Assembly (NCBI GenBank): GCA_037444025.1
Contig: JBBINE010000007.1
Span: 1-32,999 of the forward strand
From: JBBINE01 sp037444025
GTDB lineage: Bacteria; Patescibacteriota; Minisyncoccia; UBA6257; HR35
Direction: 5' to 3'
DNA length: 32,999 bases
Part shown: piece by piece, positions 25,531 to 32,999 of the stretch
Layout of the letters: each line of letters begins with the position of its first letter
How positions within the stretch are numbered: position 1 is the stretch's first letter
Program-made: the position numbers and the translations under genes
The notes under the pieces: generated by a model
What the model was told of the DNA's origin: nothing
Seen by the model: only the letters and a program-made list of their open reading frames with translations
Database searches by the model: none

Positions 25531-26439
25531 TTAAATTTTAAGATATTTTTCTAAAGCTAAAAAAGTAGAAATGAAATTTATTTCTATAAGCACCAATAAG
25601 ATTATACCATTAAGATAAATAAAATTATCATAAATAAAAGCAGTCGGTTTAAAATTGGATAAAATTCCCTGCCAAAAAGAATTAGTATTTTCTAATACCA
25701 AAATCAAAAACATCAAAGAAATAATATAACCTATAAAGGAAAATAGAAAGACATAAAAAAAGAAAGGCATTCTAATAAACCAATTACTAGCTCCAATTAA
25801 CCTTAAAATCTCAATATTTTCTTTCTGGGAATAAACAGAAAGTAAAATACTATTAAAAATAATTAAACCTGAAAAAATAGAAATAATCAATAGAAGAAAA
25901 CTAACTAGAACTTTTAATTTATTCGAGAGAGTAACACTTTTTTGAATTATTTCTTTATTCTCAAAATAAGTAGTATAGTCAATATTAACCTTAAAAGGTG
26001 ATTTTTCTAAATAATTAGCTATTTTACTATAAATTTCTGGGTTATCTGCTTTAACTATTAAATAATCAGTCAATGGATTTGTTTTAAGTTGAGTGAGAGC
26101 TCGGAAAATTATTGGATTAGTTTTTACTTCTTTTTGGAATTTTTGCAAAGCTTCTTCTTGGGTAACCAATTGAACTTCGTTTACCTCGGGAAAATTAGCT
26201 AATATTTTTTGAACCTTTACAATTTCATCTCGGTTAACATCTTTTTTAAAGTATATAGAAAAATCTAACCTTTCTTGTAGAAAAATCATCATTTGATTAA
26301 AAAAATAAAAACTTAAAATACCAATCCATATAAAAAAAGAAATCAAAATTGTTGTTCCAATATTTACAATGGTTACAATTTTCTCTTCTTTAAACAAAGA
26401 ATATCCGGAGTTAATTATTCTTAAAATAATATTTATCAT
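25531..26439 (-). CDS. ftsX: Cell division protein FtsX
   Basis: FtsX is the membrane half of the FtsEX complex, which couples septation to peptidoglycan hydrolases. Its 302 residues show the family plan: a short cytoplasmic N-terminus, helix 1 (about residues 24-46), an extracellular domain (about 47-175, DFSIYFKKDVNRDEIVKVQKIL), then three more helices (about 180-205, 225-255, 270-295) carrying the conserved ENIEILRLIGASNWFIRMPF loop. The ATG lies 20 bases after the ftsE stop. No hydrolase partner is encoded nearby. Confidence 0.92.
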   Translation of the reverse strand: MINIILRIINSGYSLFKEEKIVTIVNIGTTILISFFIWIGILSFYFFNQMMIFLQERLDFSIYFKKDVNRDEIVKVQKILANFPEVNEVQLVTQEEALQKFQKEVKTNPIIFRALTQLKTNPLTDYLIVKADNPEIYSKIANYLEKSPFKVNIDYTTYFENKEIIQKSVTLSNKLKVLVSFLLLIISIFSGLIIFNSILLSVYSQKENIEILRLIGASNWFIRMPFFFYVFLFSFIGYIISLMFLILVLENTNSFWQGILSNFKPTAFIYDNFIYLNGIILLVLIEINFISTFLALEKYLKI

Positions 26440-26459
26440 TTTTCTAAAACTATTGGCTT

Positions 26460-27143
26460 TTAGAGCAAAGCATAACTACCAGGATTTTCATCCCTTACCA
26501 ACCTTCCGTTTTCTAAAGTTAAAGTCCTTGTTTTTAAAGAATCGACTATTTCTTTATTGTGGGTAGCTAAAATAATAGTAATTCCTTCTTTGTTTAAATT
26601 TTTTAAAATCTCTATAATTTCAAAAGTGCTAATGGGATCTAAATTTCCTGTTGGCTCATCAGCTAAAATAACTTCTGGTTTTCCCACTAAACACCTAGCT
26701 AAAGAAACTTTTTGTTTTTCTCCTCCTGAAAGAGTCTTAGCTATTTGATTCAATTTTTTTTTAAGAGACAATCTCTCTGCTACATGTAGTACCTGTTTTT
26801 CTATCTCTTTTCTACTTAAACCTACTATTTCTAAGGGTAAGGCTATATTCTGAAAAACAGTCTTGTTATTTAATAATCTAAAATCCTGGAAGATAGAAGC
26901 AATTTTTCTTCTTATCTCCATTAATCTTCTTCGTGGTAATTCTAATAAAGATTTATTTTTATAAAAAATATTTCCCTTAGTGGGATCTTCTTCTCTCCTT
27001 AACATTTTTAAAATAGTTGTCTTTCCTGCCCCTGATCTTCCTATCAACAAAACGAATTCTCCACTTGTTATTTCAAAACTTATGTTATCAAGTGCAATAG
27101 TATTTTGAGAATAAATTTTAGTAATATTTTTTAAGATAATCAT
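26460..27143 (-). CDS. ftsE: Cell division ATP-binding protein FtsE
   Basis: FtsE is the ABC ATPase that drives FtsX. The 227-residue protein has Walker A GRSGAGKTTILKML, Q-loop FQDFRLLNNKTVFQNIALPL, signature LSGGEKQKVSLARCL, Walker B EVILADEPTGNLDP and the switch His in ILATHNKEIV. It differs from LolD-type ATPases by the FQDFRLL region and by its ftsX neighbour. It starts 5 bases after the prfB stop, so prfB-ftsE-ftsX are likely one transcript. Confidence 0.95.
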   Translation of the reverse strand: MIILKNITKIYSQNTIALDNISFEITSGEFVLLIGRSGAGKTTILKMLRREEDPTKGNIFYKNKSLLELPRRRLMEIRRKIASIFQDFRLLNNKTVFQNIALPLEIVGLSRKEIEKQVLHVAERLSLKKKLNQIAKTLSGGEKQKVSLARCLVGKPEVILADEPTGNLDPISTFEIIEILKNLNKEGITIILATHNKEIVDSLKTRTLTLENGRLVRDENPGSYALL

Positions 27144-27148
27144 AAAAA

Positions 27149-28147
27149 TTATTTTATCATAATTTCTAAAATCTCCCCAAAAGGATGAATAAGTTCTATA
27201 CCTCCATTTAATACCGTTTCAACCTGATTAGTTTCTTTTTTACTCTTTAAATCCTTTATCAATTTATAAGGATCTAGAATATAATTTCTCGTTTGAAATC
27301 CCCACCCAATTTCAATTTTTTGACCTTTTAACTCCTCTATTTCCTTTTTCTGTTGCTCATCTAGAATATTTTGAATTTTTGAATATAGAATTTGTAAAGC
27401 TATTTCTCTGTTACGATGTTGATATCTTTCTGATTGACAAGTAACAACTAAGTTTAGAGGTTTATAAATAATCCTTACCGCAGTTTCTAATTTGTTCACA
27501 TTCTGTCCTCCTGGTCCTCCGGCTCGGAAAGTCTGAAACTCAATATCCTCTTCTTTAATTTTAAAATCCGGTTTTTCTATCAATGGTAAAACTTCTACAT
27601 AAGCAAAACTTGTATGTCTTAACCTTTGGGCAGAAAAAGGTGAGATTCTAACTAAGCGATGAACTCCTTTTTCACTTTTTAAGATGCCATAAGAAAATTC
27701 TTTTTTTACCTCAAAAGAAATAAACTTATAACCACCAGTATCATTAGCCTGTTCGTCTATTAAAAAATACTCCCATGAAATTCTTTGAAAAAATTTTTCA
27801 TACATTCTCTTTAGCATACCAACCCAATCTTCTGCATCTTTACCTCCAGCTCCAGAATAGATATTTAAAAACGAATTTTTTTTATCATATTTATTGTTCA
27901 AAATGTAGTTTAAAAAAAATTTAATTATCAATTTTTTAAAATGGAGATGATCTTTATCGGCATAAGATTCAATTTCTTGCCAATCGCTTATTAATTTTTT
28001 TAAATAAGCAATTCTTTCTATAACTATTTGATTTTCTTCTTTTTCCCAGAAATCTATATCATTTGTTTGTTCTTCTAAATCAGATAGTTCTTGTTTTAAT
28101 TTTTCAATATTAAGATAATGATCTAATTTTTTAACTATCTCCTTCAT
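27149..28147 (-). CDS. prfB: Peptide chain release factor 2
   Basis: RF2 ends translation at UAA and UGA. The SPF tripeptide in HRLVRISPFSAQRLRHTSF reads the stop codon, and GGQ in AGGPGGQNVNKLETAVRI triggers peptide release. The 332-residue protein starts MKEIVKKLDHYLNIEKLKQELSDLE, about 30 residues later than E. coli RF2. Only 14 bases separate its ATG from the gatB stop, so there is no upstream reading frame and no programmed-frameshift site. Its presence supports UGA as a stop in this organism. RF1, which would read UAG, is not in the window. Confidence 0.95.
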   Translation of the reverse strand: MKEIVKKLDHYLNIEKLKQELSDLEEQTNDIDFWEKEENQIVIERIAYLKKLISDWQEIESYADKDHLHFKKLIIKFFLNYILNNKYDKKNSFLNIYSGAGGKDAEDWVGMLKRMYEKFFQRISWEYFLIDEQANDTGGYKFISFEVKKEFSYGILKSEKGVHRLVRISPFSAQRLRHTSFAYVEVLPLIEKPDFKIKEEDIEFQTFRAGGPGGQNVNKLETAVRIIYKPLNLVVTCQSERYQHRNREIALQILYSKIQNILDEQQKKEIEELKGQKIEIGWGFQTRNYILDPYKLIKDLKSKKETNQVETVLNGGIELIHPFGEILEIMIK

Positions 28148-28161
28148 TAGATAGAAATAAT

Positions 28162-29631
28162 TTATGCTTCTGACTTTAGGTTTGTTAATTTATCTAATAA
28201 TAATTTTTTACCTAAATAAGGGTCAATTCTTCCTTTGCTTTCTTTCATCATTTTTCCTATTAAAAATTCAAATGATTCTTTTTTACCTTTTAAATAATCT
28301 TCGACTGCTTTAGGATTTTCTGCTAAAACTTTATTCATAATTTTTTCAATAATTTCTAAATCACTTATTTTTTCTTTTTCTTGAAGTATATTTTCCACTC
28401 TTTTCTTTTCTGTTAAACAAAATGCTAAAATTTCCTTCACTCCTCGGGAAGAAATTTTCCCTTGATGAAACATAAAAAGTAAATGAGCAAATTCATGAGG
28501 CGAGATAATTTCTGATTCGATGTCTTTAAGACTTTCTTCATTTTCAACATACTGTTGTATTAGTCCCCATAAGTCATTGATTAAATAATTAAGAATCAAT
28601 TTTTTACTCATATCAAAATCGTTAATCATCTGAGATAATTCCGAAAATGATTCTTCAAAAAAATGAGATAAAAACTTAGATTTGGTAAGAATAACAACTT
28701 CTTTGTCAGTTAAATTATATTCCCTTATAAACCTATCTTTCTTATCTGAGGGTATTTCTATGTTTGCAAGTTCCTCACTAAGGTTTTCGCCAAAAAATAA
28801 AGGAGGTAAATCTGGTTCAGGAAAATAACGATAATCTTCAGCTTCCTCTTTACTTCTTTGAGCAAAGGTTATACCTTTACTTTCATCAAAGCCTCTTGTC
28901 TCTTGAAAAATATTTTTGCCTTCACTCAATGTTTTTTCTTGTCTAGATATTTCATATTTAACTGCTGTTTTTAAAGCCTGAATAGTGCCAATATTTTTAA
29001 TTTCTACCTTGGTACCTAATTGATTTCCTTCTCCTAAAGAAACATTAGCCTCAAATCTAATACCGCCTTTTTCTGCTTTTATTTCAGATATGTTTAAATA
29101 TCTTAAAAGCAAAACAAACTCCTCAGCGAAAATTTCTACTTCTTCAGGTGAATTTAAATCAGGTTCGGTAACAATTTCTAATAAAGGAATGCCAGCCCTA
29201 TTAAAATCAATCAAACTATAATCAACCATATGAATATTTTTAGCCGTATCTTCTTCTAGGTGTACCCTTCTTATTCTAACTTTTTTTCTAAAATTTTCTC
29301 TTATCAATTCTAAAAAACCATTTTCTCCTATAGGTAATTCATATTGTGAAATTTGATAATTTTTAGGAAGATCAGGATAAAAATAATGTTTACGAGAAAA
29401 ATAGCACTTATTATTTAGCTTCATTTTTAATGCCTTGGCTAAAGAATAAGCGAAGATTACAGCTTTTTTATTTAAGGTGGGCAAAACCCCTGGATGTCCT
29501 ACGCATATAGGACAAATATTCTTATTAGGAATAATTTCTTCTGGATTATTAAGACAAGAACAAAACATTTTTGTTTTTGTCTTTAACTCAAGGTGAATTT
29601 CTAATCCTATTTTAGGAATTAATTCCTTCAT
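28162..29631 (-). CDS. gatB: Asp/Glu-tRNA amidotransferase subunit B
   Basis: GatB, with GatA and GatC, converts Glu-tRNA-Gln and/or Asp-tRNA-Asn to Gln- or Asn-tRNA. The 489-residue protein begins with IGLEIHLELKTKTKMFCSC and has the zinc-binding Cys residues (CSC, CPIC), KHYFYPDLPKNYQISQYE, DYSLIDFNRAGIPLLEIVTEPDL and FEANVSLG, all in the cradle domain, followed by the helical and YqeY-like C-terminal domains (IMNKVLAENPKAVEDYLKGKKESFEFLIGKMMKESKGRIDP region). GatA and GatC are not in the window. Its ATG follows the stop of the preceding small gene by 8 bases. Confidence 0.96.
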   Translation of the reverse strand: MKELIPKIGLEIHLELKTKTKMFCSCLNNPEEIIPNKNICPICVGHPGVLPTLNKKAVIFAYSLAKALKMKLNNKCYFSRKHYFYPDLPKNYQISQYELPIGENGFLELIRENFRKKVRIRRVHLEEDTAKNIHMVDYSLIDFNRAGIPLLEIVTEPDLNSPEEVEIFAEEFVLLLRYLNISEIKAEKGGIRFEANVSLGEGNQLGTKVEIKNIGTIQALKTAVKYEISRQEKTLSEGKNIFQETRGFDESKGITFAQRSKEEAEDYRYFPEPDLPPLFFGENLSEELANIEIPSDKKDRFIREYNLTDKEVVILTKSKFLSHFFEESFSELSQMINDFDMSKKLILNYLINDLWGLIQQYVENEESLKDIESEIISPHEFAHLLFMFHQGKISSRGVKEILAFCLTEKKRVENILQEKEKISDLEIIEKIMNKVLAENPKAVEDYLKGKKESFEFLIGKMMKESKGRIDPYLGKKLLLDKLTNLKSEA

Positions 29632-29639
29632 TTGATGAA

Positions 29640-29852
29640 CTATTCAATAAATTTAAATTTTTTCAGAAGTTCAACTATTCTTTCTATTTCCCGGGTATCG
29701 AAAGAAGAAGTCGGAGATTCGTTCCCCTTTTCTTGAAAGTAAATTTCCACTCCTTGTTTTATTGTCTTTGCTAAAAAATAAATAGTTAAAGAACCAATAA
29801 TCAAAAAAGAAATTATATATATCAAACTTATAAGAACCCTAATTTTTTTCAT
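29640..29852 (-). CDS. Small single-pass membrane protein, unknown
   Basis: A 70-residue protein with a short basic start (MKKIRVLIS), one long hydrophobic helix (about residues 7-29) and a charged tail with a Ser/Thr-rich patch and a final amphipathic helix (TREIERIVELLKKFKFIE). It is not GatC despite lying next to gatB. Its ATG overlaps the TGA of the PilO-like gene (ATGA), so the two are coupled and may interact in the membrane. Stop is TAG. Function unknown. Confidence 0.65.
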   Translation of the reverse strand: MKKIRVLISLIYIISFLIIGSLTIYFLAKTIKQGVEIYFQEKGNESPTSSFDTREIERIVELLKKFKFIE

Positions 29853-30361
29853 CTTATTGTTAACTCTATTAATAAATTGTTATCTCTTTTATTGATTTTC
29901 ATTTCTTGTAATCTAATAAACAAACCATTTTTAATAAAAAAATCATAAAACTGCTCAAAATTAGATACGGGAACTTCTATTAAAACAATCAAATTTTGAT
30001 TAACTAATTCGTTTCTCATTATTTTACCTGCAAAAGAATTAGCTTCCTCGTTGATTTTTTTAGATAAATCTTCAAGAGACATATTTATTTTATTTTTAAA
30101 GATCTGATTTATATTGTCAATATCTTTGCCTGTTTTTTGTTTTAAATATTCGTTTATTTTTTTAAACTCAATATCTCTTAATGCTTGAATTTTCTTTTCG
30201 TTGAGCGCACTTTTTAGTTGATTAAGATCGTTGATTTTTTTAATTATTTTTTGAGAATAAAAATTAAGAAGAAAAAAATAAGCTGCTAAAATTAAAATAA
30301 AAATAATTAAAAGAAATATAGATTTTTTATAAATTTTTTTAATAATTGAATTTAATTCCAT
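29849..30361 (-). CDS. PilO-like single-pass membrane protein
   Basis: A 170-residue protein with a basic N-terminus, one membrane helix (about residues 14-32), a coiled-coil stretch (about 35-110) and a C-terminal alpha/beta domain: LIVLIEVPVSNFEQFYDFFIKNGLFIRLQEMKINKRDNNLLIELTIR. That order of helix, coiled coil and ferredoxin-like fold is the plan of the pilus assembly protein PilO, and the final domain's strand-helix-strand rhythm fits it. However no other pilus genes are adjacent, and sequence identity is not obvious, so the name is structural inference. It lies between uvrB and the small membrane gene, with which it shares a 4-base overlap. Confidence 0.45.
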   Translation of the reverse strand: MELNSIIKKIYKKSIFLLIIFILILAAYFFLLNFYSQKIIKKINDLNQLKSALNEKKIQALRDIEFKKINEYLKQKTGKDIDNINQIFKNKINMSLEDLSKKINEEANSFAGKIMRNELVNQNLIVLIEVPVSNFEQFYDFFIKNGLFIRLQEMKINKRDNNLLIELTIR

Positions 30362-30405
30362 TATTTAATTTTTTAATTATAAATTAAATATTAAAAAATA
30401 AAAAA

Positions 30406-32307
30406 TTATGTCCATAACTGTTGTTCCTCTATTTCAATAAAAACTTCAATTTCTTCTTTGGTAGGTAATTTTTCTTTTACTTGTCCAAATATTTCTAAAG
30501 GAGTATCATGAATATCTTTAATTATTGGCTGCGGTGTAAGTTGATTTTCTAAATTGAACTTAATTTGATAATTACGCCTTCTTTCTGTTTCCAAAATTGC
30601 TCTTTCTATTGACCTAGTCATCTTATTAGCATAAAGAATAACCTCCCCTTCTAAATGTCGAGCACTTCTTCCTATAGATTGAATTAATGTAGTTTCGTTT
30701 CTTAAAAATCCTTCTCTATCAGCATCTAAAATTGCTACTAAAGAAACTTCTGGTAAATCCAGTCCTTCCCTCAATAAATTAACCCCTACTAAAACTTTAA
30801 TTTCTCCTGTTCTTAATTTCTTTATTATTTGAGCTCGCTGTAAGGTTTTGATATCAGAATGAAGATAATGTGCTTCAATTTCGTTAGCTAAAAGAAATTC
30901 AGTTAAATTTTCAGCTGATCTTTTGGTTAATGTTAAAACTAAAACTCTCTGATTTTTCTTAATTCTTTTTTCTATTTCTTGCACAAGATCAATTACCTGA
31001 TTAGTCGTAGGTTTAACAGTAATTTTAGGATCAGGAATACCAGTTGGTCTTATTAATTGTTCTACCACTTCACTAGAATTATTAATCTCAAATTTTCCAG
31101 GGGTAGCAGAAACAAAAATTGTTTGAAATTCTTTTTGGAAAAATTCTCCAAAGGTTAAAGGTCTATTATCAATAGCCGAAGGAAGTCTCCACCCATAAGC
31201 CACAAGTGTTTCTTTTCTTTGACGATCACCGTTATACATAGCTTTTAATTGAGGAAGAGCTAAATGTGATTCATCGATAAAAATTATTGTTTCTCGGGGT
31301 AAATAATCAATCAAAGTATAGGGAGGTTCTCCAGGTTGACGAAAAGACAAATGTCTTGAATAATTTTCAATTCCAGGACAATAACCTTCTTTCTCCAATA
31401 ATTCGATATCCAAAGAAATTTTCTTCTTTAATCTTTCAGCCTCTGTAATCCTTCCTTCTTTCAAAAGTTCCCAGTATCTTTCTCTTAACTCTTTTTTTAT
31501 ATTTAAAATAGCTATTTTAAGTTTTTCGTTTTGAGTAATAAAAAATTTAGCCGGAAATATTTTAATTTCCTCTAACTCTTTAAACTTACTTTGATCTTCT
31601 ATTTCTAAATTACCCTCTTTTTTTCTTTGAAGAAAAAATTTTTTAATAGAATTTATTACACCCTTTTTAATCTCTATTTCCAAAATATATCTTCCATCAC
31701 TATTAGTAATAAAAATTTTATCTTCTCGAGTTAAATACCTTCCTGCTTTTATATCCTTAAAACTTCCTTTTTCATATTGAAGTGTCTTTAGATAACTTAT
31801 TATTTCTTTCTTATTAGTCTTGCTTCCCTTTTTAAAAGTTAAACATATGTTTTTATATTCCTCTGGATCTCCTATTCCATAAATACAGCTTATTGAAGAA
31901 ATAACTATAAAATCTTTTTCATTTAAAACACTTTGAATAGCTGCATGACGAAGTTGGTCTAATAATTCATTTATTCTAGCGTATTTAGCAATATAAGTAT
32001 CTGTTTCTGGAAGATAAGCTTCTGGTTGATAGTAATCATAATAACTAACAAAATAATGAACATTGTTATGGGGAAAAAAATTTTTGAATTCTTGATAAAG
32101 CTGAACAGCCAAAATTTTATTTGGAGATAATATAAGAGCTGGTCTCTGAGATTTAGCTATTACTGAAGCCATTGTAAAAGTTTTACCTGAACCAGTAACT
32201 CCTAAAAGAGTTTGAAATCTATAACCTCTATTTAAACCATCAACCAACTTTTCAATTGCTTGAGGTTGATCACCCATAGGTTTGAAATTTGAAACTAATT
32301 TAAACAT
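30406..32307 (-). CDS. uvrB: UvrABC system protein B without the UVR tail
   Basis: UvrB is the damage-verifying helicase of nucleotide excision repair. It starts FKLVSNFKPMGDQPQAI, has Walker A GVTGSGKTFT, the beta-hairpin YYDYYQPEAYLPETDTYIAK that inserts at lesions, DESH box FIDESHLALPQL, and helicase motifs LVGVNLLREGLDLPEVSLVAILDADREGFLR and QSIGRSARH. The chain stops at residue 633, after TPQPIIKDIHDTPLE plus about 35 residues, without the C-terminal UVR helical hairpin that docks UvrC in the E. coli enzyme (673 residues). This could mean altered UvrC contact. ATG start has AGGGG nearby at -8 but no GGAGG. Confidence 0.95.
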   Translation of the reverse strand: MFKLVSNFKPMGDQPQAIEKLVDGLNRGYRFQTLLGVTGSGKTFTMASVIAKSQRPALILSPNKILAVQLYQEFKNFFPHNNVHYFVSYYDYYQPEAYLPETDTYIAKYARINELLDQLRHAAIQSVLNEKDFIVISSISCIYGIGDPEEYKNICLTFKKGSKTNKKEIISYLKTLQYEKGSFKDIKAGRYLTREDKIFITNSDGRYILEIEIKKGVINSIKKFFLQRKKEGNLEIEDQSKFKELEEIKIFPAKFFITQNEKLKIAILNIKKELRERYWELLKEGRITEAERLKKKISLDIELLEKEGYCPGIENYSRHLSFRQPGEPPYTLIDYLPRETIIFIDESHLALPQLKAMYNGDRQRKETLVAYGWRLPSAIDNRPLTFGEFFQKEFQTIFVSATPGKFEINNSSEVVEQLIRPTGIPDPKITVKPTTNQVIDLVQEIEKRIKKNQRVLVLTLTKRSAENLTEFLLANEIEAHYLHSDIKTLQRAQIIKKLRTGEIKVLVGVNLLREGLDLPEVSLVAILDADREGFLRNETTLIQSIGRSARHLEGEVILYANKMTRSIERAILETERRRNYQIKFNLENQLTPQPIIKDIHDTPLEIFGQVKEKLPTKEEIEVFIEIEEQQLWT

Positions 32308-32357
32308 TTTGCCCCTAATATTTTTTAATTTAACTTAATTTTATTTTTTAGAGTATT

Positions 32358-32915
32358 TTATAATCCTAAGTGATCACTTATTTCTTGCATTGATTTAAGA
32401 GTTATTTCTGCTAATTCTTCTAAACTTAAATCAAGCATTTCTTCAGCTTTAAGAATAATCTCTCTATTAACTCCTTTAGCAAAAGATGATTCCCTAAACT
32501 TGCTTAGAATTCTTTCAACTGTAACTTCGCTTAATTTTTTATTAGGCATCACTAAAGCAACCGCTACAACAAAACCAGTCATTTCTTCGCAACAATACAA
32601 AGCTTTTTCTAAATTACTTTCAGGAGTTAATCCCTGAAGATGATTATGCTTTCTAATAGCTTCAATAACTTCTTCGGGAAATTTTTCTTCCTTCAATCTT
32701 TCTACAGCCATTAAGGGATGTTTCTCAGGTGTTTCTTTAGTTATATCCCAATCCAAATCATGTAATAGCCCAGCTAAACCCCATATTTCTTCATCTTCAC
32801 CGTATTTTCTAGCTAAAAATTTCATCAAAGATTCAACCGCTAATAGATGCTTTTTTAAATTCGAATTGTGCACATATTCTTCTATTAGTTGTAAAGCTCT
32901 TTCTCTGTAATCCAT
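32358..32915 (-). CDS. HD-domain phosphohydrolase
   Basis: A 185-residue HD-superfamily protein. The metal-binding set is visible: His in LKKHLLAVESLM, the HD pair in LAGLLHDLDWD, His in EKHPLMAVERL and His in EAIRKHNHLQG. Proteins of this size with this pattern are predicted metal-dependent phosphohydrolases in many CPR and Firmicutes; substrate unknown. ATG 32915 (MDYRERALQ) is preferred over 32939, because the longer start would lie inside the TATAAT promoter at 32925-32930. It lies 50 bases upstream of uvrB on the same strand. Confidence 0.8.
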   Translation of the reverse strand: MDYRERALQLIEEYVHNSNLKKHLLAVESLMKFLARKYGEDEEIWGLAGLLHDLDWDITKETPEKHPLMAVERLKEEKFPEEVIEAIRKHNHLQGLTPESNLEKALYCCEEMTGFVVAVALVMPNKKLSEVTVERILSKFRESSFAKGVNREIILKAEEMLDLSLEELAEITLKSMQEISDHLGL

Positions 32916-32924
32916 AACTTGTAT

Positions 32925-32930
32925 ATTATA
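32925..32930 (-). promoter_or_regulatory. TATAAT -10 box just before the HD gene
   Basis: On the minus strand TATAAT is followed by 9 bases and then ATG 32915. A weak -35 (TTAATA, 32948-32953) is at the standard 17-base spacing. Transcription would begin within about 3 bases of the ATG, a near-leaderless arrangement. Confidence 0.45.
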
Positions 32931-32999
32931 ACATAACATATATTAAATATTAAGAAATTTGCTTTCTTCAGAAGTATATATTAAAATTTAACTAAATAA

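Noticed and set aside
29640..29852. GatC next to gatB
   Set aside because: The protein has a membrane helix and no GatC motifs.

Overview
This window reads like a chromosomal fragment of a small-genome, AT-rich bacterium of the Candidate Phyla Radiation (Patescibacteria, probably a Parcubacteria-like lineage). The reasons are a divergent, solitary 16S rRNA gene, trimmed housekeeping enzymes (PheT without its EMAP/B2 domain, AspRS without the GAD insertion, UvrB without its UVR tail), a membrane protein with a 20-residue-repeat relic nearby, and tightly packed genes with 4-base overlaps. The genetic code is standard: UGA ends rnc, rpmF, ndk and a PilO-like gene cleanly, and RF2 (prfB) is present.

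Layout. Bases 1-910 are a small gene graveyard: a cut-off mercuric-reductase-like fragment, a MerT-like membrane protein broken by UGA, and a frameshifted relic. Then come tRNA-Val and a phosphoglucose/phosphomannose isomerase, a 10-N assembly gap with unassigned sequence, initiator tRNA, a DoxX-type membrane protein and a type II NADH dehydrogenase. A broken repeat-protein gene lies at 3969-4291 (minus). Bases 4366-8764 (mostly plus) hold guaB, mutM, a truB-acylphosphatase fusion, an opposed Nudix gene carrying a GC-rich palindrome, and nth. Bases 8937-14173 (minus) hold pheT, pheS, recR, dnaB and two tRNA-Glu genes. Bases 14317-18518 (plus) hold aspS (interrupted by UAG), a small membrane protein, the 16S rRNA gene inside a long processing stem, and a CheY-like receiver. 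murC and an MFS transporter follow on the minus strand, then tRNA-Gly and cca (also interrupted by UAG) on the plus strand. From 23420 to the end a long minus-strand block runs HD hydrolase, uvrB, PilO-like gene, small membrane gene, gatB, prfB, ftsE, ftsX, ndk, rpmF, nusB, rnc.

The strongest theme is translation. The 16S 3' end aligns as GGAACAAATCC where bacteria normally have GGATCACCTCC, so the anti-Shine-Dalgarno core is gone; the decoding region carries changes at positions equivalent to A1396 and C1400. Start codons generally lack Shine-Dalgarno motifs, several lie 7-9 bases after a TATAAT box, and all five tRNA genes sit just upstream of, and on the same strand as, a protein gene (tRNA-Val ends 1 base before an ATG). 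Together these suggest leaderless or processing-generated mRNAs. Two essential translation genes, aspS and cca, each contain one in-frame UAG at a poorly conserved site while both flanks stay intact; no tRNA here encodes CCA, so cca function should be needed. Whether these UAGs are read through, are real mutations, or are assembly errors cannot be settled from this sequence alone.
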